Positions 35,841 through 47,411 of a stretch of 64,000 nucleotides of DNA are shown here, piece by piece (position 1 is the first letter of the stretch; each line of letters opens with the position of its first letter). Source of the DNA: Eutypella sp. D-1 (Eukaryota; Ascomycota; Sordariomycetes; Xylariales; Diatrypaceae); contig JAJTTP010000025.1 of assembly GCA_023313575.1 (NCBI GenBank), forward strand, positions 248,001 to 312,000, in the 5' to 3' direction. Below the pieces are notes generated by a model. The model had not been told where the DNA came from. It saw only the letters and a list, made by a program, of their open reading frames with translations, and did not search any database. Made by a program: the position numbers and the translations under genes.

Positions 35841-36696
35841 AAACAACTGACGGACGATCCTATAACGGATAGGATGCATTATGGGCAGACTGTGAGAGTG
35901 GCTTTCATAGTTAACAGCAACTACATTTGTTTTGTGTCGTGTCTTACCACAATTCCTTTAGTTCAGTTTCCGTACAGATAGATAGTTTATTATAGAACCA
36001 TTGAATTGTTGATCCTACACCCTAATCTTCACTCAAGTTGTGTCGTTCAATCAACATCCGTTGTTTTTTCAAGCTAGAACTGCATTGGCTGGAAGTTATG
36101 TGCATGTAATATATTGCGGAGAGATACTCTTTGAGGTTTATGTGCAGAAGCCGAACGATCAAGTCTGCAGGTTTCTTATTCCATCCTGGTAGGATATTTA
36201 CTTACGGTTAAGTAAGTGAAACTTACCCGGTGGAATCACGTGTGACTTACTCGTGCGGCTGGTGTGTTTCGTCGCATTGCACAGCGCCATCTAATCGCGG
36301 CCTAATCCTATAGGGCACCTTCGTACTAGGTTGGCTTTTTGCCTTCCCCCATGCCACGTACCGGGAAGGTGGCGGTAACGATAGCAATGTGGAATGTCTC
36401 GCCAAAGTAATCAAATTCGACAATTATCCCCACGTCATGTTTTACTCCGCACACACCAAAGGGGTGAGACGCTAAGTAAGGAGCAATGCTACCTTGAGCT
36501 GTACGTCTGCGCCACTGGAATGATCCCTGCCCGTGATCCTACGGGTCCTGTCCCGTGGTTATTGGCTGTTAAGCAGGCAGTCTCACGCGAATTTGGTCAT
36601 CATCCCACTGATACAAAGTCACTTCCACACTAACTTGTCGTTCCCGTGGGAGCTATGTAACCGGAGAACTCACATTCATAGCGTTATCAATATTCA
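35841..36696. other. Spacer between BBE oxidase and Myb 2
   Basis: 0.85 kb, AT-rich after the oxidase stop and more mixed near Myb 2. No family-like frame. It holds the oxidase 3' UTR and the Myb 2 promoter. Confidence 0.5.
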
Positions 36697-37866
36697 ATGC
36701 TTCCCGTCAGCCCTTCCCCAACATCTCGGGATCGTCACAAATGGACACCAGAACAGGACCAGCTTCTGAGTGATGTAGTAGCTGAAGGCATGTATTATGT
36801 ATCCTATTGAGATACAATGTGAATCCATCTTGCTTGACTGCTGACTTGCATCGTTGTAAAGTTTCGAAGCCTGGCCAGAACATCAGTTGGCATAAGGTTG
36901 CTAGCCACATTCCCGGACGAAGCAATAAAGATTGCCGGAAGCGGTGGCACTACAAGATCGCACACCATTTCAAACAAGGTCCTTGGACATCTGAAGAGGA
37001 CGACAAACTCCGTCGTGCTGTATTGATGCACGGCACTAAATGGACCAAGGTGTCGGAAGAAGTTGGGAGTCGCAACGGCGATCAATGTTGGAAACGCTGG
37101 CACGACAACTTGAATCCGGAGATCGATCATAGCCCTTGGACAGTAGAAGAGGTAAACTAGCACCTGCGCACATCTCGATCACGGCCCATATCTAACTTCA
37201 TATTAGGATGCTGTGTTGATGAAAATGGTTCAAGAAACGGGTAGGAATTGGCGCGATATCGTTAACAAGAACTTTCCTAACCGAACACCACTATCGGCGA
37301 AAAACAGATATGGCCTCCTGCAACGAAGACAGGAGAATAGCGTTGAGTACGGTTCTAGTCCCGACCGCGGAGCGTCATTTAATACGGGACCGCATACACC
37401 CAGCACGACAACATCGCGGTCCGGTCTTCATCCTGTTCCGACCCCTACAAGGGATATATCTGTTGTATCGGACGTACAATCTGGGACACAGCTCCCACCC
37501 ATTCATCAACCGTTTTCATTCGACCTATCCAGAAACATTACGCCAGTCAGCATCGATACACAGGATATCAGTGCCAACCCTGCGGTTTTGAATGGCCCTA
37601 GCTTTTGGCCTTTGGATGTCACTGCCACCAACAGCGAGTTACCACGGAGGTTCCTTGATATGCCTACTCAGAGCGACACGATGGTGGATGGGAGCGAAAT
37701 GGAAAATGCCCCTACTAGAGTGGGCTCACAGCCAAATAAAGTATTGCATGTCACTGTGTCATGCAACTCAAGTCGATTGGAAGAGGTTATGCACAATATA
37801 TCCAAGAATATGAGTGAGCTCATGGTCACTGGTGGAGTCCAGCGTGTGCAGTATTCGGTGGAATAA
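36697..37866 (+). CDS. R1R2R3-type Myb DNA-binding protein (Myb 2), paralogue of Myb 1
   Basis: Nuclear regulator of 347 residues. Exons are 36697-36798, 36870-37151 and 37207-37866. The start ATG at 36697 ([20 protein letters not shown]) was found by extending R1 upstream of intron 1; the GTATCC/CGAAG splice is less standard. R1 is [11 protein letters not shown]...[23 protein letters not shown]2 is [11 protein letters not shown]...[23 protein letters not shown]3 is SPWTVEEDAVL...[14 protein letters not shown]...KNRYGLL. It shares [11 protein letters not shown] and the R3 intron position (EE|D, phase 0) with Myb 1. It lacks Myb 1's introns inside R2 and after R3. The tail is Ser/Thr/Pro rich and ends with the related hydrophobic segment ([18 protein letters not shown]). 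It probably arose by duplication and divergence within this locus. Confidence 0.85.
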
Positions 37867-39051
37867 GGGATGGTTTGAAGATGCACAATTTTAGACTCAA
37901 AGTCCTGGACATATCTATTTGTATTACCTGTATATTCATATTGACCCATGTTTTATACGTGCTGCCTTCCTGAGTCTCTCTCTCGTCCGATGAATTCTCA
38001 TGTCTTTCTTGGTGACGATGTACCCGTGGCCCGTGTGCAGGCACCATTTCAACGCCGTTCATTGATCGGACGACCATCAGAACATCAATGGCCAACCTCA
38101 ACCTAGTCGCTACTAAAAGCTCGGAGCGGATGTTCAACACAATCAGCTGTGCGTGTTGTAATACACTAGACCCACGTGCTAGGGTTCGCCATTTTCAGGC
38201 CAGCAGTTCTGACCAGTAACTCACTAGAACGTACATTTGACCGAGTGGACCACGATTCTCTTGATGGATCCGAAGCCGCTGAAACCTACGTACTTCTGGC
38301 AGGGCATGTATTGACTTTCGTGGCAGAAAAAGCAGTAAGCACGCAAGCGGGTAAGCAGGCTTTTCAAGAACAATCAATTAAGCGAGAAAAACCATCGGGG
38401 ATCACCCGCTCAGACCCATCGTAGTCGCCGATTTACAGGGAGTCCCTGCTAGCCTTATGCTGAAGTTTGCATCCCGAGATCCCCCTAATGGTCATCAGTA
38501 GCGCTGATCGCGCTAGATGAAGTAAAAGAGGCTTGCTGGGTTGTAATATGAAACAATTCAGCCTCCCGAGGAAGCCAAATCGAATCTCCAGCACTGTTCC
38601 AGAATACATCCGAGCTGGAGACTATGTAGTACCCCGACTAGATCTTTAAATCTGAATCACACGGTAGCTACTCAGTTGCCTGGTTGCTCAGCTATCGATC
38701 CCCACTTTGCGCACGTGGCGTAAGTTTTGGTCAATCCCTCATCAACACATAACATATCGCAGGTGTTGCGAGTTCAAAACGCCTCGGTAGTTGATGTCTT
38801 GTCATTCAGCCACTCAAGTGTGGTTATCGCCTTTATCGAACGAGCGTATTAAATGTTTTGGGTATATGCCTGGATGTCTCGAACCCGAAGCAAGCCTTTC
38901 TAGGCCCATCAGGCGAAGGCTTGGTGCCTTTAAGCTTCCGCCGACAGGGTTAGCCCATGATGCACAAATTGACCCATACACCAGTGAAGTTCTTCTAAGC
39001 ACTTGTATGATCTTTTACATGGCTTTTCAGCCCTATGAATAATTGTAAAGT

Positions 39052-39066
39052 GGGGGGGGGGGGGGG
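39052..39066. repeat. Poly-G tract (15 G)
   Basis: Uninterrupted 15 G in the gene-poor stretch between Myb 2 and the P450. Confidence 0.9.
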
Positions 39067-42000
39067 CATTGGCAGTAGCTTGATTTAGTTTGTCTACCTT
39101 CCTCATCTTATCCGATAGACGGCATATGCAGACTAAATGAATAGATTGCGAGCTTTAGAGCAGTTGACGCCTTTGAAGCCAAATACCGGCAACATGTTCG
39201 TCCGGCTTATGTCACACCGATCTAGCTCTGAGTGTGATAAGACCTCTGGTTCACTTTCGCGGAGGGAAGCGGTCTGACGGTGGTGGCTTGCATCAAGAAG
39301 AGAAAAACGCGGGTTCCGCCCAATGACTTCGATCCTAGACGGCCGCCTCGCTGTTGGTACTGGTAGCAAGTAAGGCTGACATGCGATGTTTGGCCAGGGT
39401 TATGAGTACATATGGTAGAGTGGACGGGCAGGGATCGTTCTCCGGAGACGCTCCTGGGGTACCACTGCGCAATGTGGCCCCAAGGCCCTTTGAGTGGATG
39501 CGATGAATCAACGTCGCGACCTATGTGGAAATAGCCGTCTGAAATTTTGGTAAACAGGGCTCACGACTTTGTCTTTAGGGCGGTCCTGGGTAGCCGGATG
39601 AAGTACAGAGCGTCGGCCTATTCGCATGACAATATTGCACCAAATTCTAGTCTAGGAGATATGCCCATAGTCGCAGTATGTTGGCAGTTGACAAATTGAG
39701 ACAACCACGAACTTCTTCCCGCCGGTGTACTAGCTATTGGGTCCTCTGCGATGGATTGTTTTGCGCACAGACCCAGACAAGGGTGGGATAAGATTAGAAC
39801 CACCCTCATTACAGCCACGAAGGATTTGACGTTATCGTGAGACGCGAGCTCCCGCTAAGACTTGATGTGAGAGGTCAAGTCATGGCGACGCACATGTTAC
39901 CGGCAGAATGACTGCTTACCGGGCGGCTGCGCGGCGAGGGTTCCGCCCTTTATAGCCGCACCTAGTGGATTTCGAAAGATGCTAAGGAGCAACTAATATG
40001 CACTCCTCGGCGGCGTCTAACTTGACTGCGAGATGTCCATGTGACCCGAATGGCTTTTGCATCCAGTTCCTCGCAGAGATTGCAACGATTTAGCTACTTC
40101 GGGCAATCGAAGTTCCGAGTTACCGGACCGAAACCTCGGAGAATATTCCCGCGCAACTCCTTCATGTTGTTGCGTAAAATAACTCATTTTACTTCCTCTT
40201 GGGGGATAGTGGGATGGATAACTACGGGACGGGCCGAGGGCATATACTAATTGACTTACCAGTGCACTACATATCAACGCCCAAGATAGCTAACGATCCG
40301 ACAAGCCTATGCACGGACCATAACTTCTTTGGGCCAAGCCAATTTGTATCATGATGAAGCAACATTCTTGTGGATGATCAACCCATCCTCCGGAATTAAA
40401 ATCGAATTGGGTTGTTTGGCTGCATTGTCAGTTCCCTGCACTCATGCCGACGCTCGCTTGGTGAAAGCAGCGTGGCAATTGGATAAAGCAAAGATCTCTC
40501 GTGCTGACGTGATCTTTTTCACTATGTTGAAGACATTGCGATAGCCACCCAACTGCCACCCAGAAATTCGAGTCCAGTCTCTGAGCGCAATTGGTTAGCA
40601 ATATTCTCCGAACCGTCTCGGCACTAAAATATGCACATCTGAGACAGTAGGTGCCAGTCGGCAGGTAGATCTAAAGCTGACCACCCGAGCGTGGGGGGAG
40701 AGGAGGTGAGACGATTATGCTATCTGGCCATTATGACAAACACCAGGAAAAGTGAATAACAGGCCCTAACCGTATTGACAATAAGGTGTGTGATTCGGCT
40801 CGCTGTGCTATTCGTTCGTGCCGTTGCGTTATGTCCCCATATGTACGGAAGCCATCGGAAAATAAACCAGACCGCGCCACCAAGCGCCACATGCATCGGT
40901 GTTGTTCTCATGGAAGAACAAGGTACCCAAGATGCACCTCATTTCAACGATTAATTAAGCATGGCTTTCATTCATAATGTAGTCGAGAATGATCCATTAC
41001 AATGCTTTAAGATAGGACTTTTCTGAATTTAAACGAGGGGAAGTAATCAAGGGTCGGCACCCGTGTGCTGCCTAGCCTCCTCAGCCCCATCTTCTCTGTG
41101 AGGGTGGAAAAGCTGAAGCCTGTTACAACATGTACTCCGAATAGCTGGGTTGATCATGAATGCAATGACTTCGTGTGGCACCTATGATATCATATCGACC
41201 TAAGCCAGCGCCTGAGGTGTGCGTAGCTTGGTCTCGCTTAGGAAATAAATCCTCTTGTTGCTAAGCGATGTGTGACGGCATTGTAGGCATTAAAATAAGC
41301 ATGTAGTGCAATCCTTCAATTCCGAAGTCGAGATTTCTGGTTGCAACCTCACGCCCCTGGGTGAGCGTTTTGATCTGACAGGTTATATATTAGCCCCTGA
41401 CATACTTGCTTATCCGATCTCCGAAGAGGGCTTATTATTGGACAGAGAGTTATCAGACGAGATAAGTAGAAGATGGCCCCATGAGCTTATGTTCCACGGA
41501 ACCGTCGGTGAAAAGGGCATGCTGACACACGTTAGATCGAAATAAATATTTTATGATCCCTAACTCGGACCAAGAAACGACCGTGGGGTCTTCGGATTTG
41601 CTTTCAGGCGGTGATGAATAAGTAAACATGTAGGCAGAGTAGCTACATGGACCGAAGCGAATTACAACATACCATCGACGTCATTTAGGAAACGCCACAG
41701 CTCTGCTGCCCAGAGTGAGAACATCCATTCATGTGCCTTCCTACTCGGATCCAAATACAGATACACTTACAGGGAGCAGCATTGGGTGCATCGCCATTGC
41801 TGGGTGTTATAATGTAGATTTCCATTATAAGTATGGTCCAGGCGTCGTACTTAGCCCAATGGGAGGGAGTTTGACTCTGTTGAAACTTATATCAGGGCAA
41901 AAGGCTCGCATAACTCTACTTCATAATATGCTACACTTATTCTAGAATAGAATTGCATTCTCGCTTAAAACACTATCTACATGTGATTCAATAATCTGGG

Positions 42001-42833
42001 TTGTTTTTAGGGTATGAGTGTGCCGAGTGCAATTTGTGGATGTCGAGACTAATTACAGATCAGGATTTGTCACGTTCAAATCCACTGGACCTTTTTCCCA
42101 GCCGTGGTTATTAGTAGTGAGCTATTTTTGATAGAGCTTTGTAATAGTGTCCGAATTATACTATTGATATATAGACCTTTGCCTTACCTGACGACATCTC
42201 TGCAAAAAAAAAAGCGCCCCTCATCTGCCATAACTCAATGTCCTAGGCCGCGGGCACTATGGCTCGAACATCTTTCGGTACCCTCCCCCACCCCCCCCCC
42301 GCCCCGACAGTGAGCGACATCTCCGAACCACGGCGGCCTAGAGGCGCCCAGACAGTTGCGCCGTACACGAGCTCAACTGGAGCCAACAGGAATGGCTTGA
42401 ATATCATCATGTGATTATTATGTGTTTGTGTTAGCGAGAACAGGATAGATAGACCCCTATTGTGGGTCCGCCCTAAGGTGGGTGTCTACCTTGTCTTAGA
42501 GTAGGCTTCGAAAGGAAAGATATCCCGTACAATTGATGTCTCTCATATTCAAAGGACATTCTAAGGAAGGAATTCGATATAAGATTTTCCCTGAGCCATA
42601 ATTCAAGTGAAGTTCATGAACGGTGACTTCAGCTATGACTGGGAGGTTAGGTTGAGGTACGCAGTGTGGTGTACTCTGGTCCTACGCCATAGAGTGTATG
42701 ACATCAATCGTCTAAAGAACACGATATGTCTTCAATACAGTATTCTACCATCTTTGCAGTTATACGGTACAGGACTAATCTAACGACCCTGTAAGTTAGG
42801 ACCAGAGCGTACGGAGAAACTGTGTGATGTGCC

Positions 42834-42840
42834 TATAAAC
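42834..42840 (+). promoter_or_regulatory. TATA-like box of the P450 gene
   Basis: TATAAAC about 100 bases upstream of the P450 ATG at 42938. Confidence 0.4.
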
Positions 42841-42937
42841 CCGATTAATCATTCATCCCCGTATGTAATCAGAAGTCGAATAGCTGGTATATCATAACAT
42901 GGAGCCGCTAAGGTAAAATCAAATTTCTCTGCACCCC

Positions 42938-44787
42938 ATGCAATCTAGAATCATGAAGCTCCTCGCGCCCATCTTTGAAAAGTTTAAAGCTGAGCCAGCG
43001 CTGGCTATCAGCGGGACGGCGATCGTATTCCTCCTAATCTGGACCACAAAGACTTACAGCCGCCTATCTCACATTCCCGGTCCTTTCTTATCAAACTTCA
43101 CGAACTTGCCGAGGTTTTTATGGGTACTTAGCTATAAGGCGCATGAAAAGCATATTCAACAACATCGAAAGTATGGCCCGATTGTGCGTTTCGGACCAAA
43201 TATGGTGTCTGTGGGCTCCCCACCAGAGATCAGCACGATTTACAAATTTTCCAGACCTTGGATAAAGGTGTGTCTCGGGATCATGCCCACTTGAACCATG
43301 ACTGACAACGTGACAGTCTGAATTCTACCGAGCACTCCTAATGAAGCCAAACGGAAAGCCTATTCCTGGCATCTTCGCTACACAAGACGAGGGAATCCAT
43401 CACATGCTGAAGAAGCCGGTGTCAAACGCTTATTCCATGACAACTCTTCTGTCCTTTGAACCTTACGTTGACACCACTATGGAAGTCTTTTGTCGGCAGC
43501 TGCAGAACCGCTTTGCGGATACAGGTCAAACGTGTGACCTAGGCGTATGGCTACAGATGTTTGCTTTTGATGTCATTGGCGAATTGACATTCTCCCGACG
43601 GCTTGGATTCCTAGAGAGCGGAGAGGATGTGAATGGAGTAATGAAAGATATCTGGGACATGTTCCAGGAAACCTCACTGGTAAGTACGATCATGCGTTCG
43701 GCTAAATGAGGCGGTCGGTGATTCTGATACGTCTGCCACCATCTTATAGGTAACTCAAATGCCTTGGATTGATGACTTCTGGACGAATAGTCCCATCCGA
43801 CGCTACATGAGAGGTCAAGGAGTGAGCCCAGGCGCGGCGTTTGCTATGGCACGAGTCCAAGAGCGCCGCAAAGAGGTTAAGGCGGGAAAGACGGACTGGG
43901 ATCGCGAGACACGTGACTTCATGTCTCGTTTTCTTGAGATAGAGTCGAAGGATGGCAATTTACCCCCTTAGTAAGTCTATCTCTATGCTCCGCTGGATTT
44001 CAGTCTAACTATTTGACTTAGCGCTCTCGCGGCTTGGGCATCTTCAAACATTACAGCCGGCTCCGATACTACTGGTATCCTTCTGCGAGCTATCTTCTAT
44101 CACCTACTTGCGAACCCATCTATTCTAGCGCGCCTTCGTGTAGAGCTCTCCGAGGCTTCTGACTCGCTTGGGTCAATGGCCTCGTGGAAGCAGGCACGTG
44201 AGCTTCCATACCTCGATGCTGTCATTAAAGAAGCCGGCCGTTTGCACCCTTCATTCGGACTGCCGTACGAGAGAGTGGTGCCAGCTGGCGGCGCCACAAT
44301 CTGTGGTAGTTATCTACCAGAGGGCACTATAGTAGGCATGAGTGCGTACGTTGTACATCATGACCCGGATGTGTTCGGCGTGGACTGCGACTACTTCAGA
44401 CCCGAACGATGGCTCGAAGGTAGCGAAGAAAAAAGGCGGAAGATGGAAAGTTCGCTCCTAACAGTGAGTCTGCTACCGTACTTTGAACCGGAAAGGATGC
44501 TGATCAATATCCCTAGTTCGGGGCTGGTAATCGCTCTTGTTTGGGGAAAAACATCGCCTATCTAGAAGTTTACAAAGTTGTTCCAACCCTTCTCTATCAT
44601 TTCGACGTAAGTATGAAGTCTTTTTGTCACCATCACTAGTCTGCTCAATTCTTTTCGGGCGATAACTGACGCCGTTTTCAACTAGTTTGAGCTGCTTGGG
44701 CCTGATCAAGGTGGGGGCTGGAACGTAATGAATCGCTGGTTAGTGATGCCGGAAGGTTTGAAGGTGCGAATATCTAGAAAGGTCTAG
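42938..44787 (+). CDS. Cytochrome P450 monooxygenase, pisatin-demethylase-like
   Basis: Haem-thiolate monooxygenase of 515 residues, anchored in the ER membrane by an N-terminal helix (ALAISGTAIVFLLIW). Exons are 42938-43267, 43317-43679, 43750-43970, 44022-44463, 44517-44606 and 44686-44787; all phases agree. The proline hinge HIPGPFLSNF is followed by the fungal pattern HRKYGPIVRFGPNMVSVGSP. The I-helix motif AGSDTT is at 317-322, ExxR as EAGR at 375-378, the PERW region as FRPERW, and the haem loop FGAGNRSCLGKN with the ligand Cys at 460. The overall pattern resembles the pisatin demethylase group (CYP57 and relatives), which contains both detoxifying and biosynthetic enzymes. Being near two flavin enzymes suggests a shared pathway but does not show it. 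It converges on the dynamin gene. Confidence 0.94.
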
Positions 44788-45219
44788 GCTTGATAACGGA
44801 GACATTCACAATCTGGTCGAAGAGACCTGCACGCAAGTTCTCAGCGGTAGAATTAGAATGCACTGGGAAAATACGCAGTGCCAATGATGGCATAGTACCT
44901 AGCTTTCAGGACTCGATGCAACTGTCAATCTCTATTCGATGTACACGATAATTGACCCTTCTTAGTAACATGTTGAATGTTGTAGACATCCCCTATCTTG
45001 AAGCCCATAATCATCTTCTTCAGCCATAAATATCATGGTATGTCTCTCATTTGCGCACCACTGCACTTCAGCCACTTTCATCAGTTCTAGCGTTTAATAT
45101 CCTTGCCAATCACAAGCCCGATACTTTCTCGCTCTTTGATGATACAGACTCCCTGGTAATCTCTTCAATGTTGAATTGAAGAACAAACCATCTCCCATTG
45201 ACCATGAGGCCGAGCATAA
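44788..45219. other. Convergent spacer, P450 / dynamin
   Basis: 0.4 kb between two 3' ends; no gene or motif of note. Confidence 0.5.
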
Positions 45220-47411
45220 CTACGAACTCATCTCGCCCTCGAGCCTAAGGTGCACAAAGCGACTACAGGTATTGAAGCCCTTCTCAAGGACTTCGACCTT
45301 TTTCGTCAGCTCGTCGCGTCGGGCACGACTGCTCTGCGACTCTCCTGCAATGAGAGCTATCAGCTCCGACGACATGTCAAACACCGAGACAGGAGACAGG
45401 ATGTCAGAAAGCGCCAAGAAAAGCTTCTCTTCGATCACCTGGATGGTGACGTTATCAACAAATCGCTTCAAAGCAATTTGATGAAGGTAAGTGAATATAA
45501 GCCCAAATCCATACCAATTTGTGGGTATCTGCTTACACCGTAGTACACATTCATACAATCAAGAGCGATAGCGGCCGACGACTTCCGCGCGCCGGGCTTA
45601 TCCCGTTCTGTGAGCGATTCGAGGAGTTGGCCAATATTGTATTGCCTGCTGTTGATGTGTTGCTGTCCTTGAAGGCTCCCCAAACCAAAAAAGTTTGTGA
45701 GAATCCGAGTGTAGTCTTGCTTTCTGCTTTCGTAGTCAACGTTCTGGGTAGCGGTGACGTATTCCTCGTTATACGTAATCGGATGCAGGTGGTTATGCGC
45801 GCTGAGAAGCTCAGCAGTCTTGGACTTCAATGAAGCGAGGAGTGCGCTCATAGCAGGGTCAATGACCTCTCGGATGATGTTTTCCCGGACTGTGACATCG
45901 GCTACGTGGGTCACCACCATGCCCAGGAACTCCTGGGAGGCCTCCCAGACAAGTTGGATATGACGATAAGCAATATCTTTCCAAGGAGTTGACTGTTCTA
46001 GGAAAAGGTCCTCTATGACCATCGAGTTGAATTCTCCAGGAAGTTCCCTGCCCTTTGTTCGACGCATGAGGGTAAGGACATGTTCAATGTAATCATCTCT
46101 GGAGATTCTAGTCGGCTGGCTTGTTGTCTTGGTCGAAAGCCCAATTGTGGTGCTTGCGACTTCAGAGATCACACGCTTTTTGCCCTTCTCAGCAATCTCG
46201 TCGGCGAAATCTTGGTTCAAGGTCTGTGCAATGGCTCGGATGCGCTGTGCCTCGCCCTTCGTCGTCTCCGCCGGTTCGAAGAATACATCGGTGTATAAGC
46301 CGCCAACAGCCGCCTTGACCAGTGCCTGGAAGTCTTGGCCAACCTGAAGCAGGCATCTGCGTTGCTCGGCAGCGGTCCTGCGTGGGGTTCCAAGATCCGA
46401 AAGCTGCTTGCGACAGGTAGCTAGCCCCTGGTCGATCTCTGATATTAGACTGGGCAGCTCTACAGCAATCTGCCGCAACAGGACATTGCTTAGCCGGGTT
46501 CTCAGCTCTGAAATGCCCAACATGGAAGAAGGGAGCTCTTTCCACACTGGCTGCTGAAAGAAGCCAGCTTCTTCCGTGTTTCTTTGGTGAAGGAGAACTG
46601 CTCCCTCCTCAGAGTCCATGTTTTTCAACACGTGCCATCCAAGTTTGAAGTGAACCTCTTGGTTCTTTGCAAGAGAAAGAAAGGCTTTCTGGGTCTCTGA
46701 GCCATCGCGCAAGGTATCCGGCTTTGTAATGACCCCTATTGTTCGGTTGCCGGTAGGGTCGATGGAGCGAGCAAGTCTCAACACAATCTGGTTGGCGATG
46801 TCGTTCTTTGCTGACACGACGGCGAGGATGATGGTTCTCGGCTGTATCATGTAATGCTTAACGACACTCTTAACTAGCTCCACATCGGACGATCTCTGCT
46901 TCTTGGTTGCTGTATGGACAAGCCCTGGGAGGTCAACGATAGTCAAATGGGGACGGTCGGGCCCGGTAATCTCGACTCGAAGAAGATCCTTAGAGAATCC
47001 CTTTCCCTCCGTTGAGACGCCCATGGTTGCTTTGGCTTTCTCAACGAGTTCTGGGAACCCATCGAATCCATCGAGCTCTTCCTGAAAGCTAGAGAGATTG
47101 GAGTCATCGGCATCTCCAATGGGCTTGTGGGGAACAATAGAGACCTTGATTCCACGCTCATCTGCCCTTCGAAGGACAAGCTCTGTAGGAAACCGAGTGC
47201 AGACGTTCCCTTTCACAGGGAAAGGCACACCGGAGATGGCTTCCAAGACAGAACTCTTTCCTGATGACTGATCGCCGCATACAATTATCTGGGGCAATGA
47301 TACAATATGGTCAATTCCTTGGGACCGTAGTTGGTCCACAGCGTCGAGTAGGTCGAGCTGATCCTTCGAGCACAACCCATTCAGGGTCTCGGTGTTGAAA
47401 GTGACGACCAT
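45220..47411 (-). CDS. Dynamin-family GTPase, fungal Mx-like
   Basis: Large GTPase that polymerises on membranes; fungal members of this class act in fission or have unknown, possibly defensive, roles. Exons on the minus strand are 47411-45537 and 45465-45220 (706 residues; intron GTAAGC/GAAG, phase 0). The G domain shows G1 GDQSSGKSS (46-54 region), the G2 threonine in CTRFPTE, G3 DLPG at 160-163 and G4 TKPD at 229-232. The stalk follows, and the GED lies at the end (RFVDNVTIQVIEEKLFLALSDILSP). There is no PH or proline-rich domain, as in Mx-type proteins. Oddity: the residues just before the chosen acceptor read HQIALK, which would continue the usual xxVALKRFVDN motif. With ordinary GT-AG splicing they are lost, since no AG lies upstream of them at the right place. 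Either this splice site is unusual or the model is off by a few codons. Confidence 0.9.

Larger units (their letters stand above)
37867..42937. other. 5 kb gene-poor region
   Basis: No gene supported. A 15-G tract lies at 39052-39066, and C-rich runs lie near 42282-42300. A frame at 41306-41545 (containing RRWPHELMFHGTVGEKGM) and another at 41715-41945 are open but match no family I know and have no splice structure. They could be relics. A TATA box for the P450 sits at 42834. Confidence 0.45.

Noticed and set aside
40565..40612. tRNA-like pieces (ATTCGAGTCC followed by GAGCGCAATTGGTTAGCA)
   Set aside because: The T-loop-like and D-arm-like parts are in the wrong order, their stems do not pair, and no anticodon arm is present. 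Chance resemblance.
41306..41945. Two open frames in the gene-poor region
   Set aside because: Sequence looks protein-like in places but I know no matching family and there is no start context or splice linkage.
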